The notes beneath the pieces are model-generated. The model was not told the origin of the DNA and ran no database searches. It saw nothing but the letters and a program-made list of their open reading frames with translations. Shown here piece by piece: positions 62,314 through 64,000 of a DNA stretch of 64,000 nucleotides. The first letter of the stretch is position 1. Every line of letters starts with the position of its first letter. Where the stretch lies: assembly GCA_014237395.1 (NCBI GenBank), contig JABZFP010000041.1, positions 124,001-188,000 of the forward strand, in the 5' to 3' direction. The stretch comes from Desulfobacteraceae bacterium (GTDB lineage: Bacteria; Desulfobacterota; Desulfobacteria; Desulfobacterales; UBA5852). The position numbers were made by a program, and so were the translations under genes.

Positions 62314-62982
62314 ATGGATTTAGCACCATACTTTATGAAATATGAAGCCCTGTCGGCTGCGGCCGATCAGGTGTTTGAACGGGTCAAAAAGCAGTTCCCG
62401 GATTGTGTGCGGTGCAAGGAGGAGTGCTCGGATTGTTGCCATGCCCTGTTTGATTTGACGCTTATCGAAGCGCTCTATATGAACGAAAAATTTAAAGCGC
62501 GCTTCACTGGTGAGGCGCGTGAGGCCCTGCTGGAAAAAGCCAACCGGGCCGATCGGACCACCCATAAATTGAAGCGCCAGGCCTATCAGTCGTTGCAAGC
62601 AGGGAAATCCGAGGACGAGATATTGACGGCGCTGGGAGCCGAGCAGGTGCGCTGTCCTCTATTGAACGACCATGACATGTGTGAGCTGTACGATCATCGC
62701 CCCATCACCTGCCGGCTTTATGGCATACCGACATCCATTGGCGGCAAGGGCCGGACCTGCAGTCTGTCGAAGTTTGAAGGCGGGAAGGCCTATCCCACCG
62801 TGGATATCGACAAAATTCATGGCCGTCTGCAAGAAATTTCCGGGGAGCTCTTACGGGATATCGAGTCCGCCAATATCAAACTGGCTGACATTCTGATGCC
62901 GTTATCCATGGCCTTGATGACCGAATTCGATGATGCGTTCATGGGCATCGAGAAAAATTCATCTGAAAAGGAGTCTTCCTGA
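62314..62982 (+). CDS. YkgJ-family cysteine-cluster protein
   Basis: A 222-residue protein with the YkgJ-type metal-binding pattern: CVRCKEECSDCCHALFDL near residues 30-45, then CPLLNDHDMCELYDHRPITC near 113-131, and a later Cys in GRTCSLSK. The C-terminal half is helical. A ribosome site (AAAGGAG) precedes the ATG. It shares the operon with the next small gene. This is the second YkgJ-type gene in the window but is not closely similar to the one at 16752-17537. Confidence 0.75.
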   Translation: MDLAPYFMKYEALSAAADQVFERVKKQFPDCVRCKEECSDCCHALFDLTLIEALYMNEKFKARFTGEAREALLEKANRADRTTHKLKRQAYQSLQAGKSEDEILTALGAEQVRCPLLNDHDMCELYDHRPITCRLYGIPTSIGGKGRTCSLSKFEGGKAYPTVDIDKIHGRLQEISGELLRDIESANIKLADILMPLSMALMTEFDDAFMGIEKNSSEKESS

Positions 62983-62983
62983 A

Positions 62984-63334
62984 ATGAGTGTATCCAAAGA
63001 GGAGGCCGCCGAACGGAAACAGGCAATTTATGAAAGCCTCGCACCACGAAATCGACGGTATATCGATCGCATCGGTTATGAAAAATGGGATCCATTCGAG
63101 GAGCCGAAAGATCCTATCGAAATAAGGAAGGATGCCACCAAAAGGACCAGCCAGCAGCTGGTGCGGGAATTTCTGCAATCGTGTCCCATGGACGATTACA
63201 GTAATACCTACGGCCGGGGGGTTCTGGATATGTGCATCGGTATCATCAACAATGATGAACGCTATAAGGCCATGCTCGATTTTGCCATCTGGTACAACGA
63301 CCTGCTCCAGCGTGAAGGGAAGAAAGAGGGGTGA
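62984..63334 (+). CDS. Conserved hypothetical protein
   Basis: A 116-residue, mostly helical, charged protein starting at ATG 62984 with AAGGAG 10 nt upstream. It contains YESLAPRNRRYIDRIGYEKW near residue 15 and WDPFEEPKDPIEIR. The arrangement suggests a small cytoplasmic accessory protein. I do not recognise the family. It begins one base after the stop of the preceding gene and overlaps the start of the prmA-like gene. Confidence 0.6.
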   Translation: MSVSKEEAAERKQAIYESLAPRNRRYIDRIGYEKWDPFEEPKDPIEIRKDATKRTSQQLVREFLQSCPMDDYSNTYGRGVLDMCIGIINNDERYKAMLDFAIWYNDLLQREGKKEG

Positions 63335-64000
63335 GCCTTGGCGGCCGACGCAATGGGGCCGATGATGCGCACTTGCCTTTGGACGCGATCAAGCAAAGGG
63401 TTCATGATAAGGTGGCCGGATCCCGGCGGCGACTGACCTTCAAGGATCTGGAGAGGCAGATATCGGCCATCGACGGGGTTCCTAAACCTCTCGTGCGGAC
63501 GGCCATCCGTTCTTTGATCGAAGCCGGAATCCTTGAATACCGCTACACCTTTGGCCAGTCTTATATTGAGCTCTCTTTTCGAAACCCGGTCCATGTCAGT
63601 AATCTGTTTACGATCGTGCCACCCGGCTATAGCGGAAAAATGTCGCCGCATCGTCTCCCGATCGCCATTGCTCCAGGGGTTTCTTTCGGTAGCGGCCGTC
63701 ATCCAACCTCACGCCTGTCTCTCCAGGCGCTTGAAAGCGCCTGGGCTTATCGCACGTCGCACGGTATGCCCGCCGTTCAATCCGTATTGGACATTGGCAC
63801 GGGGTCTGGGATTTTAGCGATTGCGGCGTCGTGCTTAGGGGCCTCCACCATCACAGCCTTGGATATCGATGCCTGCGCTCGGTCTGAAGCGCGCCTGAAT
63901 ATCGGCCTGAATCAAGAGGCGCAGGGGGTTCAGGTGTCGGACCGCCCCTTATCTTCTTTTAACGGTCGATTTGATCTTGTGATTGCCAATCTTCGCCTGC
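63331..64000 (+). CDS. PrmA-like methyltransferase (3' truncated by window end)
   Basis: A GTG start at 63331 overlaps the preceding stop by 4 bp (GTGA), and the frame stays open to the window end (at least 223 residues). A SAM-binding fold is clear: SVLDIGTGSGILAIAASCLG near residues 153-172, ALDIDACARSEARLN, then DLVIANLRL. Upstream, PGVSFGSGRHPTSRLSL resembles the ribosomal protein L11 methyltransferase PrmA. The first about 95 residues look like a winged-helix-type segment (LTFKDLERQISAIDGVPKPL) that is not the usual PrmA N-terminus, so the methylated target is uncertain. Confidence 0.7.
   Translation, partial: MSLGGRRNGADDAHLPLDAIKQRVHDKVAGSRRRLTFKDLERQISAIDGVPKPLVRTAIRSLIEAGILEYRYTFGQSYIELSFRNPVHVSNLFTIVPPGYSGKMSPHRLPIAIAPGVSFGSGRHPTSRLSLQALESAWAYRTSHGMPAVQSVLDIGTGSGILAIAASCLGASTITALDIDACARSEARLNIGLNQEAQGVQVSDRPLSSFNGRFDLVIANLRL

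Noticed and set aside
1..64000. Mobile elements, CRISPR arrays, rRNA or tRNA genes
   Set aside because: No transposase, integrase, regularly spaced repeats or recognisable structural RNA was seen on either strand.

Overview
The window is about 64 kb of dense, GC-rich bacterial chromosome. It looks like a strictly anaerobic deltaproteobacterium, most like the Desulfobacteraceae sulfate reducers (Desulfosarcina/Desulfococcus type). The reasons are heterodisulfide-reductase-like electron carriers attached to glycerol-3-phosphate dehydrogenase, a UGA/selenocysteine gene, two YkgJ-type cysteine-cluster proteins, and a deltaproteobacterial set of housekeeping genes. I saw no rRNA, tRNA, CRISPR array, insertion sequence or prophage.

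Region 1 (1-2.1 kb): a TPR protein (-) and a DapA-family aldolase (+) ending at a clear terminator. Region 2 (2.1-16.7 kb) is a complete glycerol catabolic island. On the minus strand lie a GlpR-type DeoR repressor and a glpSTPQV-type glycerol ABC importer with its small DUF2160 membrane protein. On the plus strand lie GlpA, GlpB, a membrane iron-sulfur protein that combines GlpC/HdrC-like clusters with membrane helices and a CxxCH site, a separate HdrB-like CCG-domain protein, and glycerol kinase. Three related TTCG-N6-GAAA sites lie at the control points, so the two arms are probably one regulon.

Region 3 (16.7-32.6 kb): a YkgJ-family protein (-), a branched-chain aminotransferase, then a glycogen block: eukaryote-like UDP-glucose pyrophosphorylase, a GT4 glycosyltransferase, a GH13-GH133 fusion debranching enzyme, glucan phosphorylase, glycogen synthase and a eukaryote-like branching enzyme. 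No ADP-glucose pyrophosphorylase (glgC) is present. Region 4 (32.6-44.2 kb) is mixed: lytic transglycosylase, an unknown protein, a cyclic-nucleotide-binding protein, an HD-domain protein, DnaK, a thioredoxin-reductase-like flavoprotein with a degenerate pyridine-nucleotide site, ProC, an ATC-hydrolase-like protein, a small membrane protein, a DsbA/FrnE-like thioredoxin-fold protein whose CPWC motif is UPWC (in-frame TGA with a bacterial SECIS-like hairpin), and a PHP-UvrD fusion.

Region 5 (44.2-64 kb) is origin-proximal: rdgC with an unknown partner, an AT-rich stretch with DnaA-box-like 9-mers, dnaN-gyrB, a thymidylate-synthase-like gene, asnS and a DegQ/HtrA protease (-), a radical SAM protein, RNase G, rpmH-rnpA-yidD-yidC-jag-mnmE, and a perfect 16-bp parS site directly after mnmE. 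Two small conserved genes and a 3'-truncated PrmA-like methyltransferase end the window. dnaA, recF and parAB are not here, so the usual origin block has been rearranged.

The most notable items are the selenocysteine DsbA/FrnE-like gene, the HdrB/HdrE-like version of anaerobic glycerol-3-phosphate dehydrogenase, the glgC-less glycogen block, and the parS/oriC-like signals.
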